From assembly GCA_038363925.1 (NCBI GenBank), contig JAQQWL010000005.1, forward strand, positions 3,844,001 through 3,908,000: a DNA stretch of 64,000 bases. The letters run 5' to 3'. A model generated the notes under the pieces. It was not told where the DNA came from. It saw only the letters and a program-made list of their open reading frames with translations, and ran no database searches. The position numbers and the translations under genes are program-made. Below, piece by piece: positions 1 to 13,395 of this stretch. Within the stretch, counting starts at the first letter, position 1, and the number at the start of each line of letters is the position of its first letter. Source of the DNA: Apiospora phragmitis. Lineage: Eukaryota > Ascomycota > Sordariomycetes > Amphisphaeriales > Apiosporaceae.

Positions 1-1450
1 TATTAATAATATAAAAGGTTATATAATACTTTTTTTAAAGTTCTCCGTAATATATTTTTTAAAGTTTATTTATATTCTTAATTAAGTTTATAAATCGATA
101 TAAAAAGAGGTATCCTTTTCTTAAAGGTATTTCGTAATTTTATTATATAGAAAGCGGTAGGCTAATTATTAATTCTATATTAAAAAAAGCTTTAAATTAT
201 TAATACTTTTTTAATATAAACCTTATAACGTTCGATTTAAGTCTTTTAATAATAGTATATATTTTAATTATTTTCTTTTTAAACGGTTATTTATTAATCT
301 AAATATTTTAAAAATTATATTATATTTTATAACTTTTATAACATTATACATATTTTATTTTTAAGGTTTTTTTATATCGATTAAAAAATATATACTTATA
401 TTTCTTTATTTTTAAAGGTTATATATCTTTTATTAACGGTTTTAAACTAATATAAGGCGATTTTATCTATTTACTTAAGCTCGAGGGAATTAATAATTTA
501 TAATAAGATATAGTTTCTTTATATTTTATTATTAAATAACGCTTTAATATAAACTTCTTTTATATCTATTATTAATATTATATATTTTTTAATATTTTAG
601 TTATTTATTATTTAATATAAAGATTATTAAAGTTCGCTTTATATTAATTTTTTATATTTAGCGGCGTTTAATTTTTAATTAATCTTTTTTTTTAAATATG
701 TAATAAACCTTTACGATTAAATATCGTATCGCTATTTTTTCTATTTTTCTTAATAGGGTATTATTTACTACGCCGGCGGAAGTATTTTTATACTTTTTCT
801 CGTATAAAACATTAATTTTAATATTTAAAATTCGAATTTATTAAATAGTTAAAAGTTTTATTAAGTTTATTTAAGTTTATAACTACGTTATAAGTTTTTA
901 ATTATAATAAATGAGGTTTTTATTAAGTATATACTTATACGTTTTAAAAGTATTACGTGCTTGTTTTTAAACGTTTATAAGCTCGCGGTGTTTTTAAGCG
1001 TATTTAAGGTATTAATTTTTAAAATACTCCTTTTAATCTCGTCTTTTTAAATAATAATATTATAGTTACTATAGATAGTTCTATATTAATATATATTCTC
1101 GTCGTTTATTAAAAATAAACGTTTAAATTTTTTAAAAATATAATTCAAGTATAAGTATATAATAAGTTATTTATTAATTTATTAAAGAAACTGTTCGTTT
1201 TTAAGCCTTTTTATAAGGTATTTAATATAAACGTTATAAATATATAATATTTATAATAAAGTAGAATATGTATCGTTTATAAGCGAGAAACGAAAGTTAT
1301 CACTTACGGCGTAGTTTTTATTAATCCTTTAATCGAGTTTTATTATAATACGTATTTAGTATATATATTATATAAGGGATATTAAAAACGATTAATTATT
1401 TATCGATTTTTAAGTTTTAAAGCTTCACGGTTTTATTTATAAGTTTATTT
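1..1450 (-). mobile_element. Ty3/gypsy internal fragment, inverted, RIP-degraded
   Basis: Read on the minus strand, about 800-1,450 follows the stretch downstream of gag in copies A (about 9,060-9,560) and D (about 48,350-48,790) of the same family, with the same order of short motifs. An example is the minus-strand match to the segment holding 'taatctcgtctttttaaata' at 1,033-1,052. It is saturated with stops and poor in CpA. The left end runs out of the window, and 1-800 could not be matched base by base but has the same composition. It meets a plus-strand gypsy 3' end near 1,455. No functional product is possible. Confidence 0.6.
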
Positions 1451-1454
1451 ATTA

Positions 1455-2266
1455 AATAAATTTAAAAGGATTAACCTTTAAAAAAGTAAAAAAAGTTTAT
1501 TTCTTATAAGGAAATATTAAAACTAAATAATTAAGCGAAAAACTAGATTTTAAGAAAATAGATTATTTAAAATCGTAAGAATTATTTTAAAAGTTAATTA
1601 TTAATTATTATTACTTAAAATAATACGAATAAGCTATAATCATATTTTATTATTTAAATTAACGATAAAAAATACCGCGATTAATATATAATTAAAAAAC
1701 GTTACTTAAAAACTTTAATAATTTAAAGAATAAGATTAAAATCGGCTAAAAACGTCGGCTTTAATATAATATTCGAATATACTTCGTTTTAATCGAATAC
1801 GAATTTAAAAAATAATATAGGAGTAATTATTAGAATTAGTTCGATAACTGTTTTATAACGTAACTTCTTCCCTAGCTTGTTTACGTTTTAAACGTTTTAA
1901 TTTTTTAACGAAGGAAATATCGTAACGAACCGCCCGTATTATTTTTTAAACTATAGCTTTTTTAATATACGGAGTCGTTAAACCTTTACATTTATTTTTA
2001 ACGACGCTTTTTAACCTCTTTAAGTATAATATTTTAACGAGAGATTTAAAAACTATTTAAATTAAAAGGTTATAAGTTTAAAATTTCTTAGCTTTTAATT
2101 ACTTTAGCGCGCGAAGTTTTTTAACTTAACTTAATATAATAAGCGAATATTATAATAAAAGTAAAAAGGAAAAGAATTTACGAGAAATTAATAAAATAAT
2201 AATAAACTTTAAACTATTTCTAATAACTAGCCGCTTTAAAGATAAGTATTAAAAAAAGAGGGATAC
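1455..2266 (+). mobile_element. Ty3/gypsy pol 3' end and 3' untranslated region, RIP-degraded
   Basis: The plus strand reads as the end of a chromovirus polyprotein. The post-integrase GPY/F region lies at about 1,460-1,670, where the pattern of 'RLTLKKG...VYLLRRNIKTKR' followed by 'KLDFKK..PFKI' is recognisable with TAA at former Gln and Trp codons. The chromodomain region after it is poorly legible. A 3' untranslated stretch then runs to a purine-rich tract just before the LTR at 2,267. On the minus strand, 1,840-2,110 keeps traces of the antisense coiled-coil frame described for copy B. Non-functional. Confidence 0.65.
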
Positions 2267-4735
2267 TATTATAACTTAACTTAATAATACGGCTAATATT
2301 TATTTTCGAAACGAGATTATAAGAACTCTAAGCGCTTATAAAATATTAAATATAACTTTACCTCGTTAATTAATATATATAACTTTACTTATAATAATAA
2401 TTTTATTTATAATACTAATTAACGCTTAATTAAAAAACATTAAAATAATATTTAGAGAATAGAATAAACTAAATAATATAAAAGAAGTAATATATAAGTA
2501 ACGTACCTCACAAGCGAGCTATGTACTTTTAATTAACTTTATATTAACTTTTCTCCTTTAATAAGCATAGAACTAAAGAATAAAGAAAAAAGGTTTAACT
2601 TAACGCTTTAAGCGCTTTAAAATAACCCGAAATTAAGTGTACGAAAAGCTGCAGCGATATATCATGTCTTAAAGTCGACGTTATATAGCCGACGACGCGG
2701 AATTCGACCACGATCCGAAATCTCTATAAACTTTTAAAAGCTTTTTAATTCTAAAGAGGAATTAATTATTTAATATATTATTAATCTAGATACGCCATCG
2801 TTTCTTCCCCGGCTAAATAGTATAAAAGATATAACGAGTTAATTACTTAGCTTACGCGACGCGGGACGCGTCGGCGTTAATTAGGCCTTTAACTTCGTAC
2901 GACAATAACTAGACCTCCGGACGCGTTTTAACTTAAAAATCGATTATTAAAGAGTCTTTTATAAAGATCTTAACGCGTATTGCGCGTAGTTTACTTTCGT
3001 ACGGAATATAATTAATAAGTATAAAATATAAAAGGAGGATATATATAACTTTAACGAGACCGGGTTTTTTATAAATTAAATCTCGTTCGAAATAATCGTA
3101 ACCACCTTTAATTAACGCGGAAGGCCTAGGGTAATATAGTAAGGGAATTAGGAATAAGTTATAATTATTTAAGGCGTTGGATTAAACGGTTACGCTATCC
3201 CTCCATATATTATTTTTACCGGGAAAACGCACCTCTTTTTAATATAAAAATAGCCCATTACCGAAGGAATAGGTGATCGTAGTTACTAAAAATAGCTGGA
3301 CCACGAATAAAAAAGGCGAGGACTAGATTTAATACTTTAATTAATATACCAGGTCTCGTATAAAGGGTCGTTATCGCCTCCTAGTCCTGGACGGCTACAA
3401 AAGCCACCACTCGATAGCTTTCGAGCTTTATTCCGAAGAGAACTCGATTATTATACTTTATATACTTTCTTATTCGTCGCATAAACTCTAACCTCTTAAT
3501 ATCGGCTGTTTTTATATATTAAAAAAGGTGTACGGGAAAGAAATTAAAGGTTTTATACGGGCGTATATTACTCATATCTCTAAGGAGGACTTTTTACTAG
3601 CATTTTTAAAAGCGTTCTAAGCGACTTTTACCGTTTCGAATATATAAGGAGGCTTTTAAAGAATAAGACTTATCTCGTATAATCCGGAATATATTATTTC
3701 ATAGTTAGATATAAAGCTACGCATTTTAATACTTCCGGGGATATCTTTCGGCCTACTTATCCCTTAAGAATTAAAAACTTTAAATAACCCTATTAAAACC
3801 TAATCCTAAACCGAATACGTTTAAAACCGTATCGTATAATATTAAAATAACTCTTCGATATTTATTTTAATTAGCCTTAACTAGATCGTAAAGGTTATAA
3901 CGCAGGTTATATACCGAGTTACTCTTTTAAAAGGTAAGAACGCGACACTTTGAAAGGTAAATAAGATACTTAGCCGGCGCCGGCGTATAAAAAAAACGGT
4001 TATAAAGTAAAGCATCACTTCGTATATAAGCTGGAAAAAACTTACAGTCTTAAAGGGACGTTAATAGACAGTTATATAACGAATCGCGTCGGAGGAGTAG
4101 TTCTACGAGGACGTTTAGGACACGCTTATAGCGCTATAAAATCTGCGGAGAGCCCGGGTATAATACGCGTACTTATTAGAATAATATAAAAACCTTTAAA
4201 AATAATAACTATTAATATATTTAATTAATTCTAAACGTTATAATCGAGTTAATTTATACCTTATAAGGCTTAATAATAGAAAGTGCACAGCTCGCTTATA
4301 TACGCAGCTCGCTTGTGGGGTATGTTATTAAAAAGAATAAGGGGAAGTTACGTTACGAATCATAAGATTTCGACGAGATTTAAAAATCCGGCTCGACGAG
4401 ATCTCGTAAAATCCGCGAGATCTTTAAATTAAGAAAAAAGGGATTAAACATAGTAATAAACGTTTCTTATATATTTTATATAAATACTTTTTACTTTATT
4501 AATTAATTTAAATATAAATCTAGTTTATTAATAAAATAAATAACTTTAACAGCTTTATTATATAAAACTTTTTACTTAACTACTTTTATTATTATATTAT
4601 AAATTAAAATATTATTACTTATTATATTAATAAATCTTTATCTTTATAATACGTTTAAGTATTCTCTCGTATTATTAATATAAACTTAGTGTATTTTACT
4701 AAGTTTCTTTAAAAACTTAAATAGCGTTTATTACA
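2267..4735 (+). repeat. Gypsy LTR, split by pogo-like element Q
   Basis: This is the 3' LTR of the fragment to its left. It starts after a purine tract with 'tattataactt', a RIP version of TGTTACAACC as read in other copies. It ends at 'gcgtttattaca' (4,735), which keeps the canonical CA end. Two pieces (2,267-2,500 and 4,328-4,735, about 642 bp together) are separated by the Q element. The shared R-region motif 'cttatatattttatataaat' is at 4,468-4,487. The flanking sequence right of the LTR is a P transposon, so the gypsy copy had inserted into P. Confidence 0.75.
2501..4325 (+). mobile_element. pogo/Fot1-like DNA transposon Q, copy 1, RIP-degraded
   Basis: About 1.83 kb, bounded by TA on both sides (2,499-2,500 and 4,326-4,327). 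Inverted ends carry two spaced copies of 'agcgagct': the left end starts acgtacctcacaagcgagct, and the right end reads the same on the other strand. The plus strand reads as a DDE transposase of the pogo/Fot1 group. 'NFNETGF' (first acidic residue) is near 3,050, 'AIPPYIIFTGKTHL' near 3,200, and a C-terminal 'FLKAF.ATFTVSNI' near 3,605-3,650. Many Gln and Trp codons are stops. It is nested in a gypsy LTR, so it is the younger insertion. Confidence 0.8.
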
Positions 4736-5416
4736 GTATTTTATTATTTTTATAAAAACTAATATTAAATCTAAATTTAATATATTTAAATTAATACTTT
4801 ATTATTTTAAAAAGGTAATTAATAAGTTAAATATACGTTTTTAAACGGTTATACTTACTTATTTATATTTAAAAATAAATAATATTTATAGTGTTTAAAC
4901 GCTTTTTAACCGTTAATAAATAATTAAATACTTTTCTTTTATTAAAAGTAGGGTTTTTATTTATTTAAATAGTTTTTTACTATTAATTTTAAATAATATA
5001 AATTAAATAGTAAAGAGTATAAATAAAATAATTTATAAAATAACCTTTATATATAATTAGATACGTACTTTAAAAAAGTCAATTCAGCTCTTTTAAAGCG
5101 TTAAAAAACTAAAGAATAGCGAGTTTAGCTTAGAAAAGCACTTATTATTAAAGAATTTTAAAAATATAAAACGAGAAGATAAGAAAGAAGCGTTTATTAA
5201 AGCGGAGTGCGACCGGTAGAACGCGTTACGATATTTACGGCGAGATAAGTTATAATACGTGAATATAAAAAATTTATATAAAATAAAGTAACGAATGAAA
5301 TAAGTGATTTTAATTAATTTAAAATATTATAATTAAATTATTCTATATAAAAATATATAGAGATATAGTAAAAATGAACTAATTAATAATATAAACTATT
5401 TAATGATAAACTATAT
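4736..5416 (+). mobile_element. pogo/Fot1-like transposon P, 3' fragment
   Basis: This is the C-terminal third and right inverted end of family P. It begins exactly at the end of the gypsy LTR, in the 'tattttattatttttataaaa' stretch that other P copies have mid-element (26,155 and 35,310). The right end 'ataaactat' followed by TA matches the TIR of the full copies. The missing left part lies outside the window beyond the inserted gypsy copy. Confidence 0.7.
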
Positions 5417-6739
5417 TATATATAATATTATTTTTTTTTAAAAATAACGAACGGAAATTTAATAATATATATAAACTTTTTAAACCTTAAAAATAAAATA
5501 TAGCTCAATAATATAATTTATATAATATTTAATTAAAATATTATAAATTATTAAATTTAAAGTATATAATATTAGAATAAAAAATATACGTTATTAAATT
5601 TATATATTATATAGTATTAAACTTTAATTTATATTATTTATATATTAATTTATTTTTAAACTTTAATTTTTTCTATTATTTTAATTTTAATTTCTTTATA
5701 TAGACATTATTCTTATAATGCTTTCTCTTTCTTTTAATATTTAAGTTTTCTTTACGTTTTTAAATCTAGCATTATTTTATTATTTATTCACTTAATTAAG
5801 TTTTTTAATTATTAACTAAATTAAGTAAAATAGCCTGCGAAATTATTTTTATTAATAATATTTATAATATAAATTCTATTTTAGCCTTTTTAATTTATAT
5901 AGAATAGTCTTTTACGTTATTAATTTATTCTTTCATTAAATTTAAAAATAGTTTTATTAAAATAAAATAGATTTTAAGTATCCGCTTTATTATAATATTA
6001 AACGACCTTTTAATATAATAAAATATTTCGTAAGTTAAATATTTATTTATTTTTTATTTTTTATTTTATTTTATTAAATATTATTATAAATTCTCTTTTA
6101 CTTTATTTTTAAATCCTTTAATCTTTATTCTATTAAGGTTTAATTTAAATTCTTTTACTCTTTATTTAACTAACGCTTAACTTATATTTTCCTTTTATTT
6201 TCTTTAAAAACTTAAATTTCAATTCTCTTTTATTTTATATTTAAAATTTTTAAATAAAGTTTAACAAATATTAACGTTTTTTATTTAATATATATAAGTT
6301 ATTATTTATTTTATATAAAGCGACTATTCGACGAGAATCTAGTAAATAAAGTTTATTATTAAATTTTAAAGGGGAAGAAATTTATTTTATTAATTTAAAA
6401 AAAGAACTTAATTTATTTAACACGTTACTAAAAATAACTCGTATTTTCTAATATATATAACTATATATATATTTATACTTAAGGAATTTAATAAGGAAAT
6501 ATTATAGTTAAGTTTATATATAAAATTAAAGTAAAAAGGTTTATTTAAATTAAATATTAAAAAGAAAATTATTTTATTTATAAATTTATAAATAGATTTT
6601 ACTTATAAGAGAAGATAAAAGATTTAACTTAACTTAATCTAAGTATTAAGTCTGAGCTTTAAATAAATTTAATTCTATTTAAAAATTTAAAAATAAACGA
6701 ATATTAAATTAAAATATAAAATTATTATTTTTATATATA
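5417..6739. other. AT-rich desert, no recognised feature
   Basis: About 1.3 kb of extremely AT-rich, CpA-poor sequence between two P fragments. Short open stretches occur by chance only. I saw no protein motif, LTR end or inverted repeat. The composition indicates RIP, so it was presumably once a repeated sequence. Confidence 0.6.
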
Positions 6740-6954
6740 ACGTGGTTTATTACTAAATAGTTTATATTATTAAGTGGTTTATTTTTATTTTTTCTCGACT
6801 TTAATTAAATTTTAATGCGTAATAATTTTATAATTATAATATTTAACTTGAAAAAAACGAATCGTTTTAATAATTTAAGCGATGCGAACGCTTTTAAATC
6901 TAATAATCGAAAGTGTTATTACGAAAATATACGACGTTTTTAAAGCCACTTTAT
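6740..6954 (+). mobile_element. pogo/Fot1-like transposon P, 5' fragment
   Basis: Left TIR of family P (acgtggtttattactaaatag with internal subrepeats), preceded by TA at 6,738-6,739. The start of the element follows, up to a gypsy LTR that interrupts it. The same order of motifs is seen at 25,046 and 34,166. The continuation on the plus strand is not found to the right of copy A, where a P piece in the opposite orientation occurs instead. Confidence 0.7.
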
Positions 6955-7587
6955 TATTATAACCTAGCTTAATTATACGGCTAAGACTCTACTACGAAAC
7001 AGTGCGACTATACTCCGCGGCGCTTATAAAAATTAATATAAACTAAGATTTTACGAGTTAACGCTAATAAACTCACTTACGATAACGGACTTACCTATAA
7101 TAATAAACCCCACCGTATCGCTACGCCCTTATAATAATTAAAAAGTACGATAATAACTTTAAATTAATACGCTATAATTAAATTATAATAATTAATATAT
7201 AATAATTAAGATATAATAATTAGTACGTAATAACTAGTATATAATATAATTATTATAGGCTAAAAGTAAGCGGAACGAATTACGGTAATTTAAATAGTTT
7301 AAAACTAAGGGGATTATAACGTTTTAAATTATATAAAATCGCGATTAAAAAAATAATATATATATAATAAAGAATATTTCTTATATATTTTATATAAATA
7401 CTTTTTATTTTAATAATTATTTTACTCGATCACTTTTATTATTATATTACTAATTAATATGAATATATTACGAATTAATAATATTATTATTTTTATTATA
7501 TATTTAAATTCTTTTTTTATATTATTAATATAAACTTTAATATACTTTATTAAGTTTTTTTTTTAAATATAAATAATAGTTTTTATA
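6955..7587 (+). repeat. 5' LTR of gypsy copy A
   Basis: Starts 'tattataacctagcttaatt', the same LTR start as the minus-strand solo LTR ending at 30,013. It shares the R-region motif 'cttatatattttatataaat' (7,379-7,398) and ends at about 7,587 with a degraded form of 'gcgttcgttata'. U3 contains a run of 'ataataattaatatataataattaa'-type simple repeats at 7,180-7,240 that is also seen in the copy C LTR (24,720-24,790). It lies inside the P fragment. Confidence 0.65.
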
Positions 7588-10500
7588 TCTCAATTATCTT
7601 TACTTTTATTAGTTATTATTTAAATACTTAAATAATAATGATATAAGAATTATATTTATATTTAAACCTAGTTAATTTATTTAATAAAGAAAACTCTTAA
7701 TATTATTTTTACGACCTTTTAATAAGACATTATTTTAAAGGTTAATAATATCGATAATAATACCGGCTTTATTTAATAAATATTAATTATTAATATTATT
7801 ACCTTAAGCTTAAAAAATGGTAATAAGTTTTTAATTAATAAAGTATTAAAATAAATACCATGTTTCTTTATATAACTTATTAATAGTATATAAACCCTTA
7901 TTATATTTTAAAAAGGGATAAAGATTAGTATATTAATATTTTTTAACGAGACGAGTAGAAATTTTCGAGTATTTCTCGTTTAAGTTAAAGCTTATTAATA
8001 ATTTTATAAAGGAACGTTTTAAATAATACTTAGTGAGTTATTTATACCGCTTTATTTTAAAAAAAGATATTCGCTTAATTTAAAGCTTATTTAAATAAAC
8101 TTATAAAGAACTATTAATAAATTAAATTATATTATATAAAAGTATAACGGATTTTTAAAAGTTATAATAATTCTGAGGACGCCTTTAAATCACCTTTTTG
8201 AGACCTCGATAAAAAGTGACAAGCCGAGAAAGAGTTTAAAACTTTTAAATAAAGAGGATCAGCCGCTTTTTATACCGTAAAGTTTCGATATATTATAGCT
8301 CGATTAAATTATATTAAAGCTATAAAAATTTATATATATTATTAGAGATTAAAAAAAGAAATTAAAACTAAATTTAGCCGGTTTAATACCTTAAATTATT
8401 TCTTTTTATATATAACGTTTATTAATAAAATTAATACGCATTTATAGAAACGCCGCCGCGAGAAATAAAGCGGATAATAATAATAAAGTAATTAAATTTA
8501 AGCTAATAAGAGATATTTTCGCTAATATATTAATATATAGTCGAAAAATATTATTATATATAGTTATTAGAACGGATTTATAAATTTCGATATTATTAAA
8601 TATGATAAGAAATATAATTAAAAAAAGAATATTACTTATTATAACTATTAAAAATAAGGGTGTTACACTCGAAAGTATCGATCTTTAAAAAAAAATGTTT
8701 AAAAAGTTCTCGAAAAATAATATATTAATACTACTTAAAATAAAGACACCCTTATAATAGCTATTAAAAGAGGCGGCGCTAAAATTAATTATAATAACTT
8801 ATTTTCAACAGCTTATTAATATAATAAGTATATTATATATTTAATAAATAAAAAAGAAACCGAACTTTTTTAAAAGCTTTTAAATTTAAAAAAAGTTATA
8901 ATTAAAACATAATAATTATATATAATGAATATAATTTCACGTATAATAATATTAATAATAAAGATATAATTAATTAATAAGTGTAATTTATAAATTATAA
9001 ACGATTAATTAATATATTAATAAAAGATTTTATAAACGAAGCCTTAAAACTTAAAAATTAACGAATAATTAATTATCTCGAGTATTTTTTACCCGGATTT
9101 AAAATACCTACGTTAAGTATCTATTATAATTAAATTCGATTAAAAGGTTAATAGAAATTATATTATAAATAATAACTTCTATATTTCGTTTATAAATAAC
9201 GTATATTTTATATTATTATAAATATTATATATATATATATATAACGTTTATACGGTATATTTTATAAGAAACTTAAGAATAAATAACTTCTTTAACGAAT
9301 TAATAAACGAATTATCTTTTATTTATATTATAATTATATAATTAAGAAAATTTAAACGTTTATTTTAAATAAATAATAAGCGTACTTAATAATATAAAAA
9401 GACTTACGGTAGCTATAATAATATTATTTAAAAAGACAAGATTAAATAGAATATTTTAAGGATTAATACTTTAAACACGCTTTATACTTTTAAAATATTT
9501 AAATATAGACTTAATAAAAAACCTCTTTAATATAATTAAAACCTCGTAAAATAGCTATAAATTTTAATAAACTTAATAAACTTTAAAACTATTAAATAAG
9601 CTATAAATTTTAACAAACTTAATAAACTTTAAAACTATTAAACAAGCTAAGTTTTTAAATATCAAAGCTAACACTTTATATAAAAAAGAGGTATTAAAAC
9701 ACCCCCGCTAGCGTATTAAATAATACCTTATCGAAAAAGGAGGGTAAAATAGCGATAATATAATATTTAATTATAAAAGTTTATTATTTATTTAAAAGAA
9801 TATTAGTCGAGATACGAACGTCGTTAAATATAAAAAGAATATTAAGCGAGATTAAAAAAGATTTTATATGAAATAATAAATAATAAAAATATTTCCGAAT
9901 TTATTATATTAATAAAAATATAAAAAGAGATTATATTAAAACGTTATTTAATAACGAAGCGTAAAAAAATAATATTTAATTATAAATTAATAAATTCCTT
10001 CGAGCTTATATAAAAGGAGAAAAATACTTTATATTAATTTAAACTTATTAATAGAATATTTATAAGTTATTAAAATAAAGTATAAAAAAAGTCGCGAACC
10101 TTTTAATTAATATTAAAAGATGTTATATAAAAATTACGTATACTATTATAAAGGTTATAAGATACGATATAATTTTAATAAGATATATTAAATAAGGGTT
10201 AATTAATAAATAACGGTTTTAATAAAAAGGCTATTTAATAAATTTAAAACATTTATTATTATTAAAACACTTAAGTTAAACGTTATAACGATCATATTAA
10301 AAAAGTGTTAGTAATTAAAGCCTTTTTAAATAAGAAATTAAAAACCGGCTTATCGTTTTATATATAGTGAGATTACGGAATACTCTTTTAAAAAAAAACT
10401 CTTTATATCGATTTATAGACTTAATTAAGAATATAAATAAGCTTTAAAGAAATATATTACGGAAAACTTAAAGAAAAGAGTTATATAACCTTTTATATTA

Positions 10501-12850
10501 TTAATAAGCTTTCTTATTTTTTTTATTTTTAAAAAATATAAAGATATATAGATTAATTATTATATATTAAAGGCTTTACGATATTTAACCTCTTTAATAT
10601 ATATAACTTAATTTATATTTAAAAAAACGAGAAAAAACCGCGTTTTATATTAAATACGATTATTTTAAATATTAAGCTATATCGTTTAACTTAATTAATA
10701 TATTAATTAAGTTTTAAGCTATAATTAATTATATTTTATTAAAATATTTTAATAATTTTATTATAATATACTTTAATAATATCTTAATTTATCTCGAAAA
10801 TAAGGAGTAATATAAGAAATATATATAATTAATAATTTAAAAGTTATAAAACGTTAATTTATTAATTAATAAAAAAAAACCGAATTTTATAAACGATTAA
10901 TTATATTAATAAAATATATAATATCCTTTAAAGAAATTTAAATAAAACCTTTAAAATCTTAATAATTAAAAAGAAGCTTATATTTATAAGCGCTATAAAA
11001 GTTAAATCTTTTTTAAAACTAATTAGTTATTACCGGATTTTTATCCCCGAATTTAATAAGATAGGACGAATTATTTTAATAAATAAAAAAAGAAAGTAAA
11101 AGGTTTTTACGATATAAAAGAAGGGATTTTTAATAAATTAATACTTCGCGTAATGAACTTTATAAAACTTTTTAAAATTAAAACTAACGTATTAAATTAT
11201 ACGATCGAAGGGTAACTAAATTAACGAGATAATAACGAGAAGTCGTACCTTATCGTAATTTTTTTAAAAAGATAAATAAATTAGAATTTAATTATAAAAA
11301 GCTTATAGCGTTTATTATTATTAAGGAGTTAAATAAGTAATAAATAAAATAATTTTAATTCTTTTCGAGATTTAACCTAATTACTATTTATTAAAGAATA
11401 TTGAAAACGGTCGCGTTAGTATATTAAACCGTTAATACGATTATTAAAACGAAATTTTATTAAAAACTAAAACTATTATTAAATAAAACTAAGATAATAA
11501 CCTTATATTATCTCTATAACTAAATATTATTAGCTAGGTTTAATAAAATAATAAATAGGTTAAGGAATTTAAGAAATATACTTTTAAAACGTTAGATTTT
11601 TTTAATTAAATAAAATATTATCTTAGTATTAAAAATAAAATAACTTATTACTTTATAAAATTTATATTTTAAAGCTATATTAAAAAAGGTTTATTAAGGA
11701 ATTTTATAATACTTTACGTATAAATATTAATTATATAAAAAATCATAATTAATTATATTATTAAATAAAGCGTCGAAAATAATTACGATAATATCTTAGC
11801 TTCTATATTTTTCTATATTATTATTAATTAATATAAATTATTAAAAATAATTATTTTTTATTAAGTTTTAAAAATCGCTTATAATATTATTCGGCGGTAA
11901 ATATAAACTATTTATAACTTATTATCTTTAATTATATAAATAAACTAAGCGAATAATTTAAACTTTTAAAATAATACTTATATTATTATATTAGTTATAA
12001 AATAAAATAACTAGTTTTTATTATTATTTATAACGTAGTTCGTTTAAAATATTATAAAGAATAAAACTATAAATGTTTTATTATTTCGAATAAATTATAA
12101 ATATAACTTAATAAGTATTAAAAAGCTTTTAAAGAGAGACTTAATACTAATAGCGATTATTTAAATCGAAAAATTAATAGAACTTTAAATTATTTTATAT
12201 TATAACTTTACTTTCCTTTAATAATAAATAAAGAAATACGTTAAATAAATAAAGTTAAAGAGATTAACCTTAAAAAAAAAAGTTTACCTTTTATAATAAA
12301 ATATTAAAACTAAATATTTAAGCGAGAAATTAAATATTAAAAAAATAAAACTATTTAACATTATAAAAGTTATTTTAAAATTTAATTGTTAATAATTATT
12401 ATTTAAAATAATATAAATATACTTTCTATTTTATATTTTATTATCTAAATTAATAAGTAAAGACACCTCTATTAATATATAACTAGAAATCGAGATAAAT
12501 TAATATAAGTATAAAGATAAAATAATTATTTATAAAGAAAGGTTAAATAAAGGGTTTAGTACTTTATTTAATAAAAGGAGTACTTATTAAAAATAATACT
12601 TAAAAACTTAAAAAATACTTAAAGAATATTATAAAGAAGCTTTAAAATTTAAAATAAATTATAGATTAGTTTTTTTATTTTTTATTAAAGTTTTTAGTTT
12701 AATAGCCTTAGTTAATTAAAACTATAATTTCTCTAATTTCGAATATAAAGATAAAAGCATTTTAAATAGGTTTTTTTTTATTATAAAAGAAACTTTTTTT
12801 AATAAAACGCTATAAGAAAATAATTATAAAGGTAATTATAGTTTATATAC
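7588..12850 (+). mobile_element. Ty3/gypsy chromovirus copy A, internal region, heavily RIP-mutated
   Basis: The order of parts on the plus strand is as follows. The gag core lies at about 7,900-8,620. The zinc-knuckle remnant is near 8,630-8,670 and the protease remnant near 9,925. The RT catalytic motif YxDD is reduced to YFNN (10,769-10,780). RNase H follows. The integrase core lies at about 11,850-12,070, with the conserved block after the second acidic residue, and the chromodomain at about 12,520-12,640. It is the most mutated of the four long copies. It ends without a 3' LTR: the 3' untranslated region stops near 12,850 against a reversed P fragment, so the 3' end was lost in a rearrangement. 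Confidence 0.8.
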
Positions 12851-12854
12851 TCTT

Positions 12855-13395
12855 ATTAAAATGCTTTATCTAGTCTCAGCCTGTCTTATTATTAGTCTAG
12901 CCGTTAGAAGTCGGTTTAATTACTTAATCGCCCGGTAAATCGCATTCGTAAGCTTAATTCGTTAAGTAATATTAGCTTTATATAATTAAGAACGGCGGGA
13001 TATATTAGCTTTATAAATTAATATATTTAATGGCCGTTATTTATTTTTAATTATTAAGTTATATCGACTTTATTTTCTTATAATAATCGGCGCGTGTTAT
13101 AATTAATATTAACTCGATTATATTTATTATAAAACCGGTCTCGTTAAAATTATATATTTCTTTATTAAAGTTATTATATTTCGCTTTAATATTTATAATT
13201 AGTTTAAACTAGCCGAAAATAATATTTATATCTTTATAAAAATTCTTTTAATAATTATATTAACGATTTATTTTAATTTTAAAAGTTAAGTTATTATTAA
13301 TAAAGGGTTTAAATTAAAGCTTATTAACGCGCTTATCGCCGCGTAACGAAATAAAGTAATTTATTATATTTTTTATATTAATTATATTTAAAAAC
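12855..13395 (-). mobile_element. pogo/Fot1-like transposon P, internal fragment, inverted
   Basis: Read on the minus strand it matches the N-terminal to central part of P: the DNA-binding region at about 13,290-13,390, then the stretch around the first catalytic acid near 13,125-13,200. Both ends are truncated, by gypsy copy A on the left and the internal part of copy B on the right. No TIR is present. Confidence 0.65.
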
